Shown here one piece after another: positions 5,105-5,815 of a stretch of 5,815 nt of DNA (position 1 is the stretch's first letter; the number at the start of each line of letters is the position of its first letter). The stretch is from the NCBI GenBank assembly GCA_002707085.1, contig PALY01000075.1, positions 8,649 to 14,463 of the forward strand, given 5' to 3'. This DNA is from Deltaproteobacteria bacterium (lineage in GTDB: Bacteria > Myxococcota_A > UBA796). Below the pieces are notes generated by a model. That model saw only the letters and a program-made list of their open reading frames with translations, did no database searches and was not told the origin of the DNA. Both the position numbers and the translations under genes were made by a program.

Positions 5105-5815
5105 TTATGCTTGGCCAACAAGTGTGACCGGGCAAGATGCAAGAGAGAAGGTGACTTCCTTCCGGTATCCCATGGCTTCGCCACCAAGTTGGTATGGCAT
5201 CGCATCGTTGAATTGTACGCGAATCCTATCGACGTAATAGTCATTAATGCCTTCAGGAGAGTGGCCCTTCCATACCTTTGGAAGACTCCAGGCCATCCGA
5301 AGTGGACCCATGTTCACCAGGCGCAACTGAAAACGTCCAGCACGGTTATTTGCGTGGGGGAACATTTTCATTTTGTAGCCGTAATACGGCATGGTCCCGC
5401 AACATACAGCGCTGGATGGTCCCTCGTAGAGAACGCCTCCGTTGGGGACTGGTCGCCCAACTTCGCGTCCCAATGAATCGACCCGGAACGCAGGCCGTCC
5501 AAGGTTCGTGATGGTGACGTGTTGGGTGGGGCGGCGCAAATAATTGGGTACGGTCTTTAGGTACCCAGCGATAAGGTAGCCGGGAAGACCTTTGGCGAAC
5601 CGCTGCCACCAACGGCCATGCGCTTGTTTCTTGATGGCGTTGTAGTCATTCAATACCGCAGCGTCTGTGCCCAGGCCCGCGAAAGGAAACAGAGTGCCTT
5701 CGGCTTCCACCATACTGAGCGATACGCTCCGGTGTACCTGTCCATCCGACCATCGTTGAAGGTCAGTTACGGGTCGCCCGCTTCCAAGCCAATGTGCAAG
5801 CGCGTTGCCTGTTCC
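5105..5815 (-). CDS. Diacylglycerol/sphingolipid kinase-family protein (DagK/YegS-type), C-terminal part
   Basis: The reading frame is open to the right edge, so this is a gene fragment of 236 codons, not a gene starting at the internal ATG at 5713. The first visible residues are GTGNALAHWLG, matching the nucleotide-binding GGTGN-D/S-x-A-R-x-LG loop of the diacylglycerol kinase catalytic domain. GLGTDAAV (47-54) matches the conserved GxGxDA turn. Further on, FPHANNRAGRFQLRLVNMG matches the family's F-P-x-A-x2-x-DG-x-x-x-L-x-x-V stretch, and WKGHSPEG matches its G-x-H segment. Near the end QLGGEAMGYR occupies the place of the usual Q-x-DGE. Known members transfer phosphate from ATP to diacylglycerol, ceramide, sphingosine or related lipids at the inner membrane face. 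About 90-100 N-terminal residues are probably missing. The first Asp of DGE is Gly here, a change at a residue linked to catalysis in DgkB-type enzymes, so the substrate is left open. A lipoprotein gene follows after 36 nt. Confidence 0.85.
   Translation of the reverse strand, partial: GTGNALAHWLGSGRPVTDLQRWSDGQVHRSVSLSMVEAEGTLFPFAGLGTDAAVLNDYNAIKKQAHGRWWQRFAKGLPGYLIAGYLKTVPNYLRRPTQHVTITNLGRPAFRVDSLGREVGRPVPNGGVLYEGPSSAVCCGTMPYYGYKMKMFPHANNRAGRFQLRLVNMGPLRMAWSLPKVWKGHSPEGINDYYVDRIRVQFNDAMPYQLGGEAMGYRKEVTFSLASCPVTLVGQA

Noticed and set aside
5105..5713. Treating the lipid kinase as a complete 202-aa gene starting at the ATG at 5713
   Set aside because: The frame stays open to the window edge, and the extra 34 codons begin with the family's GTGN nucleotide-binding motif, so the gene is truncated by the window.

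Overview
All credible genes lie on the minus strand and read from right to left. The window suggests a Gram-negative bacterium. It has lipoprotein signals, a sigma-54 enhancer-binding protein (bEBP), a canonical -24/-12 promoter and roughly half GC. The mix of bEBP, secreted helical proteins, a neutral-ceramidase-type lipoprotein and a DagK/YegS-type lipid kinase would fit a former deltaproteobacterial lineage (Myxococcota, Bradymonadota or Bdellovibrionota). That placement is a guess from gene style, since no phylogenetic marker is present.

Right part (5815 to 4283): the C-terminal two thirds of a lipid kinase runs in from the window edge. It is followed after 37 nt by an uncharacterised 261-aa lipoprotein, probably in the same operon. 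Middle part (4282 to 2957): a 135-bp intergenic region with a strong palindrome precedes a secreted, mostly helical, seven-cysteine protein of unknown function.

Central regulatory block (2956 to 2809): this is the most informative stretch. It holds a 24-bp interrupted palindrome, a near-perfect sigma-54 promoter (TTGGCAC and TTGC at exact spacing), and a predicted 59-nt leader. The leader carries a perfect 17-bp palindrome flanked by two identical 11-bp direct repeats. Directly downstream is a 53-aa single-membrane-segment protein, then a 179-aa membrane-anchored TPR-like protein.

Left part (2077 to 1): a 186-bp intergenic region with four alternating ATGRCC-type half-sites precedes a three-domain bEBP. 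Its AAA+ and Fis domains are intact, but its receiver domain has lost essentially all phosphorylation residues. Its stop codon overlaps the start codon of a ceramidase-family lipoprotein (TAATG), which runs off the left edge.

Working model (inference): the bEBP senses something other than phosphorylation. It activates the sigma-54 promoter at 2877-2894, which drives the small membrane protein and the TPR protein, and it is translationally coupled to a ceramide-hydrolase-like lipoprotein. With a lipid kinase and several exported proteins nearby, the locus may be an envelope or sphingolipid-related response module. No RNA genes, CRISPR arrays, insertion sequences or convincing plus-strand genes were seen.
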